Part shown: in pieces, positions 22,611 through 33,034 of the stretch
How the letters are laid out: each line of letters opens with the position of its first letter
Numbering within the stretch: position 1 is the first letter of the stretch
From: Eutypa lata
Lineage: Eukaryota > Ascomycota > Sordariomycetes > Xylariales > Diatrypaceae
NCBI GenBank assembly: GCA_022661535.1
Contig: JAKULF010000006.1
Coordinates: 372,001 to 436,000 of the forward strand
DNA: 64,000 nt
Direction of reading: 5' to 3'
Made by a program: the position numbers and the translations under genes
The notes under the pieces: model-generated
The model's database searches: none
Seen by the model: the letters and a program-made list of their open reading frames with translations, nothing else
Told to the model about the DNA's origin: nothing

Positions 22611-24640
22611 ATGGATATCACGGATATCCTTGAAACCCTAGCCATTGAACACCTTGGACAGGTCAAGTTAGATGACCTTGCTACCAAGATTGAGCAAGCT
22701 ACTCCCGAGAAGATCAACAGGTCACAAGCTCTAAAAGTAATCATGGGATGGCTGCATGAGCAGATCAAAAGGGACAACATTATGCAGAATGGCTCACTTC
22801 GTGATTTCGTGAACCTGCTTCGTGATAGTGGCACCTGCCCGTTCACCAAGGAAGAGGTGATACAAGACTTTGAGAAATGGCAAATGAAGGACGCTGCCGA
22901 GGATCCTACTAACCGGCGCCAATACTCTATAGCCAAGTCCGAACTCCAGCTACTCTTTGACCAGGTTCCAAGTAGGCTTGTTGCATCAAACGATTCTCTC
23001 CCCCGACAAGATTTTACTGAACAGCACATCCATGAAAGCCGTGCAGCTCTTCTACAGGAACCAATTATCCAAGAGCCTTTTGAAGATATCTCCAACAAAG
23101 GCCACCAAAAAGATATCGCCCCAAGTTGCCAGCGGAAGACTGGAGCTAATGTACTTCCCCTGGGGCAACGAAACACCAGTCTTGGAAGTAGCAAACGAGA
23201 GACCATTGGAACCAACATTGAAGAGGGTCAAGCCAGCTACTTGTATACCACTCCCAAGAAAAATATTTCCCACCAGTTCCCAGGAGGTCTCGATACTTTT
23301 CCGGATTCTGGTGTTGATGAACTAACAATTACGCAAGAAGCCGCGTTGCAGAACTCGCCCGAAAGGATACCTTGGTCATCTGATTACAGCCAGGGCTCAG
23401 AATCTGACGAGATGAGACGTTTTCCTTCAAAGTACTCTCCGTACCGTAGCGACCCTATTGACTTGTCTCACCCGCCTTCGTCCAAGTATATTTGCAAGCG
23501 CTGCGATCGACCAGGTAAACGAGGCTCTTGAATTAGTAAAGCATATCATAGCTAACTATCATTGTAGGGCACTGGCTTCAGCTTTGCCCCACGAACCTGG
23601 ATCCGCGTTGGGACAGGCCTCCGTCACCGGATTATAGATGTGGGATCTGCAAGAAAATTGGGGAGCATTTCGCGACCCTGTGTCCTCGCAACAAATGGCC
23701 AGTGTCCTTGACCAAACAGCGAGAACTAGCTGGAATCAATGAAGAATCCTCCATTCAGGATGAGAATCGCCGTTATAGAGACCGTCGTTCCCCGAGTCTT
23801 GCTTATGAGCGTGGGCGCTCTGTAACCCCAACCCGCTCATCTCGTTATCCCGGCTATGACGTCTATAGACCAGGTAGCAGCAGCCCCAATGCTATGTATG
23901 AAGGATTTGGCAGAGGCTCACGCGCGGACTCGCCTCGTTTCGACAGTCCCCCTCGTGCTAGAGGATCACGTAGGGGTACAAGTCACAAGGAAAACGCGCT
24001 GATCCGCGAAGATGCCACCGATTACAATCCAAGCGACCGCAAGACGTTCTTTATTCGAACTGGTGGTGGCCATGGCAATAATAAAGCCAAACGCATAGAC
24101 AGCGTAGGGATGAGAGCCGATGAAGGCCGACTGTCTTACGATGACGATATTTTTATCGACTCTCAACAGTTTTTGCAAACGCCAAAGACCAAGAAAACAC
24201 ACAAGCCTGATACTGATGACCAGGTTTCAGAGGAGGGCGAATTTGTAAAAGTTGCAAGATCCGAGCCCGTGCTTATCCCCGAAGAGGCCGAGCAGGCTAA
24301 ACGAGACACAGATAGGCTTCTTGGTGAATTAGAAGCCGAGATTCTAGCAACACTGCCCTCAATCAAGGGCACCGCGCCCTGTGGTCCTTCAGGAGTAGCC
24401 ATGCTTGACACTCATCACAATGATGCAGGCCATATGGACATTGACGAGGGCACCTGCCAGTCTGACGCCGATACCGGTCCAGCTGAGGTTGATTTGGCCT
24501 TGATTGAATCACCGGATGGAACTCGGTACCGGCTTGTGACGGAGACACAGTTTAGTCCCGAGATCGTTGCTCTCTTCAGAAACCGGGAAAACCCCATTCT
24601 CAACAGCAAAGACAACAGAAAGACTGCCAGTCAGATGTAG
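22611..24640 (+). CDS. Double CCHC zinc-knuckle protein, 658 aa
   Basis: Probable nuclear RNA- or DNA-binding protein of unknown role. Exon 1 is 22611-23514 and exon 2 is 23568-24640. The 53-nt intron (branch GCTAACT) splits the first knuckle between its Gly and His codons. Knuckle 1 is C295-x2-C298-x4-H303-x4-C308 (ICKRCDRPGHWLQLCP), resembling the Mpe1/RBBP6-type knuckle including the following TNLDPRWD. Knuckle 2 is C326-x2-C329-x5-H335-x4-C340, one residue longer than canonical. The N-terminal 90 residues form a helical, unrecognised domain. Regions 160-290 and 350-658 are low-complexity, with RS/RG-like patches (RYRDRRSPS, RGSRRGTS) and acidic stretches near the end. It lies on the same strand as ist1, 0.9 kb apart, so it is independently transcribed. 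The exact orthologue is uncertain. Confidence 0.82.
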
Positions 24641-25429
24641 AGCGACCTAGATTAGCAGGATGTGTTCTAGTCAACTCAGATCGGTCAGCATAAGTTGGCT
24701 GCATGACGGCAAGTCAAGCTTGTCGCTATTTCCATGCCATCCAGCCAGTCGTTTCAACCCTTCTTATTGAAATCGCCCAACAACCCCTACCTAGGAGGAT
24801 TCAATGTCTATGACGCTATCAATTACGACGGGCTAAATCACGTTGTTCTCAAGGTCGGACGAACGACCAACGGCGGATTGAACAGTTATCTTGTTAGAAT
24901 TTTCCATTACCAAAATCGATTTATTCAGTTGCTGGAGGAGGAAGGACCAAGAAAACTAGATAGTCTCTTACTTTCTCCAGGCTTGCTAGTCCTCCATGAA
25001 GGAAAGGACTCATCCTTCTACCATAGCAACGTAGTGTGTGTACATTAATAATGCATTTTCTGACAATCTTCCCACAACACAAGTGCGTGGACATCGAGAA
25101 CCATGTGTCATTATTAGTCTCGTATAACGCCGGACGCCTTCGCCTGTAAATGCCAGCATGTCGGAGTCCACTCTATCTTCAGAGAGTGAAGGGCATATGT
25201 GATAGTCTTTGGCCGGCTTGTGTTTCATCCACCTAATGCCAACCTCCATTTCCTACCATCCCTGTTTAGAATATTTTTCTTTTTCCCGTTGCTTTCTCTC
25301 ACTATGTTCCAACACGAAGAATTCCACACGACTCCATCGACCTCTTCTCTTCCCCTCCCTCCCCCTTGCCTTCTTTTTCTTCATCTCCACACCATTCCAC
25401 TCCACCCAAGCCATCCATCCATCCATCCA
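24641..25429. other. Intergenic gap between convergent genes
   Basis: 3' regions of the zinc-knuckle gene and aps2. It holds one doubtful frame (24734-25048) and a CT-rich tract before the CCAT repeat. Confidence 0.45.
24734..25048 (+). CDS. Doubtful small ORF, 104 aa
   Basis: An uninterrupted frame 93 bases after the zinc-knuckle stop codon. The product has no signal peptide, motif or known relative that I recognise. It may simply lie in the 3' untranslated region. Listed only because the frame is clean and of gene-like composition. Confidence 0.15.
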   Translation: MPSSQSFQPFLLKSPNNPYLGGFNVYDAINYDGLNHVVLKVGRTTNGGLNSYLVRIFHYQNRFIQLLEEEGPRKLDSLLLSPGLLVLHEGKDSSFYHSNVVCVH

Positions 25430-25432
25430 TCA
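25411..25432. repeat. (CCAT)n microsatellite at the aps2 stop codon
   Basis: Five and a half CCAT units abut, and slightly overlap, the aps2 stop codon. Length changes here would alter only the 3' untranslated region. Confidence 0.8.
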
Positions 25433-26211
25433 CTCGAGCTTGTCGAGGTGCTCGAGGCGCGTGAGCACGACCTGCTTGGAGGTCTCCTCGATCTCGCCGG
25501 CGAGGAAGACCTCGTCGAGGATGGCGTAGACCTTGTAGAAGTTGAAGACGAGGTCGAGCTCGCACACGTTGCCGAAGAAGGAGTCCAGCACCTCGACGAA
25601 GAAGTGGATCGCCTCCAGGTACGCCAGCTCGTTGTCGTTGGTGTCGACGCACGCGCAGAAGAAAAGCCCCGCGTACCGCCGGTACACGATCTTGTTGTTC
25701 CGGAACTCCACGAAGTTCGACTGGTACTTCTGGTCTCGGGGCGCTACGAGGCGGTGGACCTGTTTTTGGGGGGAAAGGGGGGGGTTTCGTCAGTTAGTTA
25801 GTTCGTTCGTCTTGGTATGGGTTCGTTTTCTTCTTCTTTTTCTTTTGAAGCAATCGGGTGTTGGGAAGAGGTATATATGTATGTAGGTAGGTAGGTAGGC
25901 ATGTAGGCACAGAAGCCGTGGATATACAGATGCGCTCGCTCATCGTAGGGGAGGGATATGTGTGGGTGTGTTTCGTCTAGGGAGTCAGCCAGTTGTGCGT
26001 ACCTCGCCCTTAAGCTTTATCTTTTCATCGTCGCTGTACGGCACGTACCATTTCGCAAGCCGCGTTTTGCCTCTAGATGTAGCAGTCAGTTAGTTAGTCA
26101 AGTCGGTCGTTTGGTCAGTAAGCGCAATGGCAATTATCAACCAATTTGCGAGGCAGAGAATCCGATGTGAGTGACTTACTGTCGGTTCTGTATTAATATG
26201 AAGGATAGCAT
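25430..26211 (-). CDS. aps2: AP-2 adaptor complex sigma subunit
   Basis: Small (sigma) chain of the AP-2 clathrin adaptor at the plasma membrane, forming the structural core and dileucine-signal site with alpha. Three exons: 26211-26180 ([10 protein letters not shown]), 26072-26003, 25759-25430. Total 143 aa, the usual sigma-2 length. Joined, it reads [10 protein letters not shown], then [35 protein letters not shown] and [20 protein letters not shown], which follow AP-2 sigma closely; FVEFRN and IVYRRYAGL favour sigma-2 over sigma-1 or sigma-3. Introns are 107 and 243 nt. The first splits the Gln codon (CA|A), and all sites are GT-AG with good donors. The longer second intron contains a G-run and GTAG repeats. 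Very GC-rich third positions. Confidence 0.95.
25868..25900. repeat. GTAT/GTAG-type microsatellite in aps2 intron 2
   Basis: Runs of TATG and then TAGG units inside the 243-nt intron of aps2. This probably accounts for its unusual length. Confidence 0.6.
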
Positions 26212-26648
26212 CGTTGCGATTGGACCATATAACAACCGTGGTCGTGGGTGGCTGCTGATATGGGAAAGAGCATCGAAATGCTATAAATCACTTTCATAAG
26301 GTTAGTTAGTCGTTGATTCACTGATTCACTGATTCGGCAGCGGTTTTAGGGGTTTAGTTTAGCGTAGTTATGTCACCTCCAGGTCTTAGTGCTGCATGGG
26401 CGGTGGGGATTTTCGGGAAATACTGTGTGCAGTGATGGCATATACGCACCGTCCACTTTATAAGTAAGACTTGACGTTCCGACACTGCGACACGAAAGTA
26501 GGCATTTCTACATGTTGCTACCCAAGATTACCCTGTGGCTATTTCAATGGTGAATTACAGTAAATTCACATTGCACATATGTCACTTACATTGGAATCTT
26601 TTATAAATGACAAAGTGACCTTGCACTTGTTTGACCACCTAATATAAT
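26212..26648. other. Divergent promoter region aps2/2EXR
   Basis: 437 bases separating two divergent start codons. It contains the GATTCACTGATTCACT direct repeat near 26313-26330. No gene seen. Confidence 0.5.
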
Positions 26649-27929
26649 ATGGAAGATTCTACATCAGGGTCAGATACTGAATTTGATCACGACTATGGCA
26701 CCGAACTCAGTGACATAGACAATTACAGCAACAAAAAAAGATTTTCATTCCCTCAATTTACCTCGCTACCCCCGGAACTGCGTATCCAGATCTGGCGGGC
26801 TGTACTCCCAGCCCCAGGTATCAATTTCTTCAATGTACATGCGTTTCCAGGAGACCATCCGGGCACGTCGCGTATCGATTCGCCGCCGTGGTTGTACCTA
26901 GATATGCGGCGTCTCTCTATCGAACACTCGGACGAGAAGGTCGCCAGCTATGACCCGAGCGTCTGGCATGTCCGCGCCGCCATCAGACAGGTATGCCGCG
27001 AAGCCCGCGACGCGTGCGCCATCCCCATCGATAAAAAGGCCACCGTGACTCTCACGCGGCCACGGCGCGGTCTGTTCGTCTGGGCTGGTGATGAACAGCT
27101 CAGGTGGAAAACCCCCCTGAAGGCAAAGAAGGACGGCGATGATGATACTGAGGATGCCAATGAAAATGGAGACTATCCGCTTCCCACCGCTGCCCAGATC
27201 GCTGGCTTTGCTCCGAACCTAGTTCTCATCCACGACGAGCCCAAGGTCATTAGAAAAGTCTGCGTTCACGTCGACGACATCTTCTGTCTGTCGATCGAAA
27301 ACTGCAGCTTCAACATGCCATATGAAGATGAACGTGAAACGCATGACGGCCACGCGCGGTGTTCGTCCTCATCAAGGTACTACTCAGCAGGCCGTGCGTA
27401 TAAACCACAGCTGACACCGCTCCCCGTCGGTATCCCAAGAAACCGCTACTGTATCAACCTGGCGCGGAAGACAACGATAGGTATAGACGTCATGGCTCTT
27501 ACCATCCCTGACATACTAGCCGGGCTTGACATTGAGAACGAGAAGGAACCCCGAGATAGAAATGATGCCGCCGCTACGTCTACACAATCTTCACGCCCTT
27601 CTCATTCTTTTGCTTCCTCGCCGCCATCCAAACCCAACTCATCGAGACACCCAACGCGTGAGCTTATCATGCTTGACTCACGCACTTCTTTGCGTACCCA
27701 TTCCCTCTGTGATAACCTTTGGAGGTTGGAGGTATATTACGACCGTTTCGGAGATATGTATATACCGCAGCCCTGCACCTATGGTGCCAAACTCCTAACA
27801 GAATATCGCGATCGTTTTCCGACACATCGTCTCACGAAGATCTTCCCTCATCAAACGGATATGCGCTCGCGGTATCGTTCATCAGCGGGCTTGACCGAGC
27901 CATATAATCCTACTAATTTCGATTTTTAA
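26649..27929 (+). CDS. 2EXR domain protein, 426 aa
   Basis: Member of a large fungal family named for its two conserved E-x-R motifs; function unknown. The diagnostic N-terminal block is FPQFTSLPPELRIQIWRAVL (about residues 34-53), in which LPPELR-x-x-IW is the first motif. The second is the conserved later IRQVCREAR segment (about 112-120). An acidic linker (DGDDDTEDANENGD) precedes the central part. A Ser/Pro-rich low-complexity stretch (about residues 300-340) lies before the C-terminal block containing WRLEVYYDRFG. Single exon; the N-terminus is acidic with no targeting signal. It diverges from aps2. Family assignment is firm and role unknown. Confidence 0.87.
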   Translation: MEDSTSGSDTEFDHDYGTELSDIDNYSNKKRFSFPQFTSLPPELRIQIWRAVLPAPGINFFNVHAFPGDHPGTSRIDSPPWLYLDMRRLSIEHSDEKVASYDPSVWHVRAAIRQVCREARDACAIPIDKKATVTLTRPRRGLFVWAGDEQLRWKTPLKAKKDGDDDTEDANENGDYPLPTAAQIAGFAPNLVLIHDEPKVIRKVCVHVDDIFCLSIENCSFNMPYEDERETHDGHARCSSSSRYYSAGRAYKPQLTPLPVGIPRNRYCINLARKTTIGIDVMALTIPDILAGLDIENEKEPRDRNDAAATSTQSSRPSHSFASSPPSKPNSSRHPTRELIMLDSRTSLRTHSLCDNLWRLEVYYDRFGDMYIPQPCTYGAKLLTEYRDRFPTHRLTKIFPHQTDMRSRYRSSAGLTEPYNPTNFDF

Positions 27930-28321
27930 GCGGTATGAAGGGTAGAGGCTCTCACCTATTAGTCGTAGGTGACACTATTCGCCCTGTCATGACCTCCCAC
28001 TTATTTACATCGTCACTTCACTCTTATTTCTAAAATTTAGAATAGCTCGACTTAGGAATGAAGTTCGATATTTTCTCAACATTATGCATTCTCTACAACC
28101 AATTAGGTCCTATTACAATTGCCCTCCTTTAAAAAAAAAGGAATTTAGTAAACCTATGAATTACACACTTTAGAAACGTTTATGCTGAATTATATGGTTT
28201 ATAATTTGTCATAGCACATTTAAATTGAAGTAGCTACGTAATAGTAGTTATTTCCGCTAAGAAATCTATATAGCAGACAGCCAGGGTCCGTAACCTCCTC
28301 ACCTTTGGCGTACCCTATAGT
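27930..28321. other. Intergenic gap between convergent genes
   Basis: AT-rich shared 3' region with an A-run near 28132-28139. No gene seen. Confidence 0.5.
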
Positions 28322-29779
28322 TCAGACGGTGGCAGCGGGCCAGTCGTTGTAGTTTTCATCAGGCGTCTCGTATGGCCCATAATAAATGTCATTGCCCCGA
28401 TCATTCTGGGCGAAAGGAATCCCGTGTTGGATACGAGAGATGACATCCTAATGGAATTAATTAGAGCATGTTTCAGATCACGGAGGTGCTTCTGTTACTC
28501 ACAGGGTTGCAGATGAAGGCTCTACCAAATGCTGTCATGTCAATCTTGTCCTCCTTGATGAGCCTATCAGCTTCTTCTACCGTGTAGTCACTGTTGGCCA
28601 TGAGCATTGTAGGACTGCCGGTATACTTGACGAGCGGGCCAAAATCGAGGACCGGGTCGTAGCCTGCAGGCAAGGGATAGCCATCAGGCCGGTGAAGCCC
28701 GAAGAAGTTGTTGGTTTCCGCACTGGTACTAGAGCCGCGACGGCAAATGCTGATGATTCCTACCCTACGCAGGACCAGCTCCTTGATCAAGTAGGTGTAG
28801 GTTTCTTTCATCTCCGCATAATCAACCACAGAATCATTGAAGAAATCCGTCGGGTTAATCTTGACGCAGACAAGCTCGGGCCCGCCGAATACTTCGCTGA
28901 TAACATCAACAACCTCAAGCACAAAACGGCAACGGTTTTCGACAGAACCGCCATAGTGATCAGTTCGCTGATTAGAACGCCTGTGGTTTTTTGGTCAGTG
29001 CCATGTCGGAGCCTCTGATTAGAGGAGCACTTACGTAGTGAGGAACTGATGGGCCAAGTATCCGCTGGGAACGATTGTCAGTCATAATTCTGCCGGCACA
29101 CTACAAGAACCTAGAATACCTACCCTTGAGCTAAAAGCTCAACGCCATCGAACCCAGCTTTCTTTGCTAGCACAGCCGAGCGTCGGTAGAGTTCTACGGC
29201 TTCCCGCGGGTCCTCAATAGCTTCGATGTTATCCGTGTGTCCCTAAATTAAGTCCAGTTAGTTACATGGTTGGCAAGCAGCGTTGTAGGCCACATACGGG
29301 TGAACCCGGTAGATCGCGGTATTTGCCACTGTTGGCCTTGATGCTGGATGGGGCCAAAACACGACCCCCTTTCTCTTTCATGATTGGCATCTGGTCATGC
29401 TGGCAGCGACCTGTTTCGAAATCAGCTGAAGTACTGAGGACTATGAGATCGCGCAAGCTATACCTGCGTGCCAGGCCTGGAAGAGGATCTTCCCCCCTTC
29501 GTCGTGGACTGCATCCGTCACCTTTCGCCAAGCCTCGGCATGGTCGTCGGTGATCATGAAGGGCGCGAATTTCCAGTCGGAACCCGTCCAGTCGATGAAG
29601 ATACCCTCACTCACGATGAAGCCAACCCCATCTCTAGCTCTGTCAGCATAGTGCTTCACCTGCGCTGGGCCTGGCTTGTAGTCGTCCACACAACGGTTCC
29701 GTGTCAAGGAAGCCATGACGACGCGGTTCCTCAGGGGAAGTCTCCCGCCGATGGTGACGGGGCTTAAAAGGCTCGACAT
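28322..29779 (-). CDS. NADH:flavin oxidoreductase / old yellow enzyme family (six exons)
   Basis: FMN-dependent TIM-barrel ene-reductase-type enzyme, 393 aa. Exons on the minus strand: 29779-29464, 29410-29298, 29242-29124, 29064-29035 (30 nt), 28980-28503, 28447-28322. The five introns are 53-59 nt with GT-AG ends. Family landmarks appear in order: LSPVTIGGRLPLRNRVVMAS at the N-terminus, ILFQAWHAGRCQH (strand 3), then GFDGVELLAQGGYLAHQFL and SNQRTDHYGGSVENRCRF, then KINPTDFFND, and near the end MTAFGRAFICNPDVISRI. The usual H-x-A-[HN]-GYL catalytic signature reads L-A-Q-G-GYL here, which I recall in a fungal subgroup. Substrate unknown. It is transcribed divergently from the Zn2Cys6 gene at 30328 and may be its target. 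Confidence 0.9.
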
Positions 29780-29895
29780 GGTGTCAGGGTGCTTGATGAT
29801 AGCTGTACTCGGGACGATTTAGCTTAAGGTATTGGCGTTTGATGTGTATGAGGGGCATGCCGTTCAAACATCCATTCCCACTGCAAGTGGTCTGA

Positions 29896-29903
29896 TATTT
29901 ATA
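29896..29903 (-). promoter_or_regulatory. TATA box of the OYE gene
   Basis: TATAAATA on the minus strand, 117 bases upstream of the OYE start codon. A TATA-driven gene is consistent with inducible expression. Confidence 0.45.
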
Positions 29904-30165
29904 TTTCTTGTTGGTGGTCTCCCACAGTGGCATAACGTCAAATTGCTTAGAAATCGAATATATACCAAAATATCCTCTAGAGTAGCGGAGCAACATTTCG
30001 AGCCTTTCTGAAGTCTTCTAATCAATATGAATAATCCACTGTCATCGTTGTACGGGGTGGATGTACGTCTACTCCTGAGTCGATGCCGGAGTTCCCTGAT
30101 TCTAGCCAATCACGTCGCCCCAAGTCCGACCCCTGTTTGCCTGCCTACTTAGGTATTCAGCATAA

Positions 30166-30180
30166 AGCGGAGTGGCCGCT
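30166..30180. promoter_or_regulatory. Candidate Zn2Cys6 operator, AGCGG-N5-CCGCT
   Basis: Perfect inverted repeat of AGCGG separated by AGTGG. It contains the inward CGG-N5-CCG layout bound by many Zn2Cys6 homodimers. It lies 148 bases upstream of the factor's own start codon and 387 bases from the OYE start. Confidence 0.5.
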
Positions 30181-30327
30181 AAGCTAAGTGGTTTGGCCAA
30201 TGAAAACTATCCATTTCCGAGCTCATCCCCGGCGTTCCGTAAGTACATAGTTTGAAAGGTGTGCTTTGACAGCGATGTAAGATGATACGATAGCCCAAAA
30301 GTTTTACGCCTTCCAGTCTATACAGAC

Positions 30328-32103
30328 ATGAAGAGCCCAAGGGCCTGCCGGCAATGCAGGGAATCTAAGCGCAAATGCGTCCGGAGGATCCTTGGCGAAC
30401 CCTGTAACGCATGCCAGCAGAGACGGTTGAAATGTGGTGCCGAGATAAGCACCACCACCCAAGTCGTTGGCGGCAGCGAGTCGGCCGCTGCTACTGCTGC
30501 TGCTGCTAACCTGATCTCGAGCGAAGGCCAGCAACCGGGACAGCCTTCCCAGAACCAGGAAGAGTACAGGAACTCGGCGAACTTACCCTGGGGGATGACG
30601 GTGTCGCTCGTAGACCATTACCTAGACGAAGTCCACGACCGACCACATAGCATTTTCCACCCCGCCACTCTGCGAACCCAGGTGCGCGATGGCTCTGTGG
30701 GCGGGGCGTTGCTCTGCGCCATCTGTGCCATTGGTTCGAAGTTCTCCTCGATCCCGGACAGACGGGCGTTGGAGGCGCGTCTGACCACGGAGGCTAAGCG
30801 GCTCCTGCAAGCGGACCTTGAGAACGTCTGCCTCGAGAACGTACAGGCGTGCATTCTGGTCGCACTCCTGAGCGCTGGGAACTGTCAGTCGTCTTCCGAA
30901 GCCTTGTTTGTTGGTGAGGAGTCCTCCCCTTAAGTCAGCTTCGCGTGCCGAATTTTAGATCATCAACTTAGATGCCCAGGTATTGACAGCAAACAGGAAT
31001 TGCCATCAGCATGGCTGGAATCATAAACATTAAATACTGTCCTCTAGATGATAATATAGTTGCTTCCGAGACTGCGCGAAGAACTTGGTGGTCGCTGTAT
31101 ATCGCAGGTCGCTGGTGTTTCGCCGGACTCGGCCTGCCTCGCCGTGCTGAGGAGTTCGACGGACCGTGGGACTTGCCCATGGATGAGATTACCTTCCGCT
31201 CTCTCCTGCCAGGCCAAGAAACGACCGAGACTTCCCGGAGACCTGGGTTGTGGGCCCACATGATAACACTTGTCCGTCTGTTTGGTCCGATCCAGGATCT
31301 GAACCGCCGCATTGCTAAAGGCAACAGTGATTCTGCTGAGCTGGACCAGGCCGTCGAACATCTCGGGCAGCAGCTAATAGCATGGAATGAGACGCTCCCA
31401 GCCGATTCCCAGATGACTGTGCAGAACCTCCATAATCAACAACAGAACGGTTTAGGTGGCCCGTTCATTGCTCTACACCTGTCGTATCACCATTACTCGA
31501 CACTACTTTATTTCCGTTTCCTTGAAGACTGCCAGGCTGAGTCCTCGGCGCACCATACTTATATTGCCCGCTGCAAACGCCACGCCTCGTCTTTTAGCGA
31601 CCTACTTCGTCTTTCCCGCCAGATAAAGGGGTGCGGCACCAACTACCCTACAATCGGCCATATGATCATTGTTTCCTCGTCGGTCTTGCTGCATACCCTG
31701 CTCTTCGCCGATCTAGACAGGCTCCAAGAAGCGCGTCGGGAGCTCAACGCAAATTTTGAAGCCCTGGTGGAAATGCAAAAGTGCTGGTCTGCCACGTCAG
31801 CTATGGTACACTACCGGCTCGCACCTTTTTAACGCAACGCAGCTCAACTAGCTAACCAATTTGTCACAGATCAACAAGTTAATGGTGTTCCAGAATACCT
31901 GCCTCTTATCAACGGAATCTCACAGGCTAGACGGATGGATGGTGAGGTTTCTACTAGAACACTCTCTCCCTCTAGGAAAGAGGGGGCGGCCCTTCACACC
32001 ACCAAACTCCGACGTACCTCCCGAGAACATATCTTCCAAGGTTAGAGAGTTTACGGAGCTGGGCAGGTACACGGACTTTGAGGCGCAGAGTACAAAAGCC
32101 TAG
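30328..32103 (+). CDS. Zn2Cys6 fungal-specific transcription factor, 542 aa
   Basis: Nuclear DNA-binding regulator with a binuclear zinc cluster at residues 7-36: C7-x2-C10-x6-C17-x8-C26-x2-C29-x6-C36, followed by a short linker and an Ala-rich run encoded by GCT repeats. Exons are 30328-30913, 30997-31805 and 31870-32103; introns of 83 and 64 nt. The middle-homology (Fungal_trans) domain covers about residues 90-400. It has VDHYLDEVHDRPHSIFHP early, and the typical SETARRTWWSLYIAGRW segment starts soon after intron 1. The first splice was fixed by the continuity of ALFVGIAISMAG. The 3' exon continues with LMVFQNTCLLS, as in other family members. Length is modest for the class but complete. 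The divergent OYE neighbour and the palindrome between them suggest a local regulator-target pair. Confidence 0.9.
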
Positions 32104-33034
32104 AGGATGTCGTATCCGAGTAAAACGACAATTTAGTTTTTCATAATTAGTATTTCTGAATATATCGTACGGGAATAGGAAGGGCGCATTTCTCGGGGTA
32201 TTGTGACTTTGGCAGCGTTGATCAAGCTGTGATATAAGGGTTGTCTTGATAAAACTCCTGCGATCCTGCCAATCTCCATGTTAGCGTTACTCGTCGAGGG
32301 CATAACTGATCGCTTGAGGATAGCCCCTGCACTTGGTGATGGTGGTTACGTGCTTAGGTATTCATGCAGTTAAGGCCTTCAATGTTAGGATCCACCAAGA
32401 GATTTATCTGAACTAGGTTAGTACATACCTACCAGACTACATACCTGGATAACTACATACATATCACGACGCATACTCCTACCTCAAAACATTCCACCAT
32501 TAAAACAATCACAGTCTGTAGAACATAACTTACTCGTAAAGAAAGGTTTCAGATATCGTTATACTGCTTGCACAGGTGGAACTAACCGACAATTCCACGT
32601 AGCCTTTTATTATCCGTCCATTAGTTACACCTTCAGCTAACTACACCGGGGCGATTCAATCGAGGCTTCGGGGTCTAATTATACCACATAGCACATCTAA
32701 TTCTACACTAATCCTTCACGTATGAAATAGCCCAGAGACGGGACTAGAATATCCCTACAACTCAGAAGGTCCGAGGCAACAGATTTGGCATATAAGGTAA
32801 GTTTAATCTACATTGCCTCTAGTTGAACATACTTTGAAGGCTGGCGGCGTTCCAGGACCAGCACGAGCCACAGCTAAGCTAAAATAGCCAGATGGATTCT
32901 TAAGATTGTGGCGCAAACTCACCAACTTCAACAAACATTGCCCTTGTGTCTCACCGTGTAGTCTTTGTTGTCCTTAGTATCTCCTGTCGTTATTTTTTCG
33001 GCCTGATATCTTGCCAGATATCATTCGAAGGAGA
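32104..33034. other. Intergenic region, no gene seen
   Basis: About 930 bases of AT-rich spacer with TACATACCTA-like motifs near 32420-32470. No gene seen. Confidence 0.5.

Larger units (their letters stand above)
29780..30327. promoter_or_regulatory. Shared divergent promoter OYE / Zn2Cys6
   Basis: 548 bases between two divergent start codons. It contains the OYE TATA box and the CGG-N5-CCG palindrome at 30166-30180. No gene of its own. Confidence 0.5.

Noticed and set aside
25199..25801. 200-codon plus-strand frame over aps2
   Set aside because: Antisense shadow of a conserved, spliced AP-2 sigma gene.
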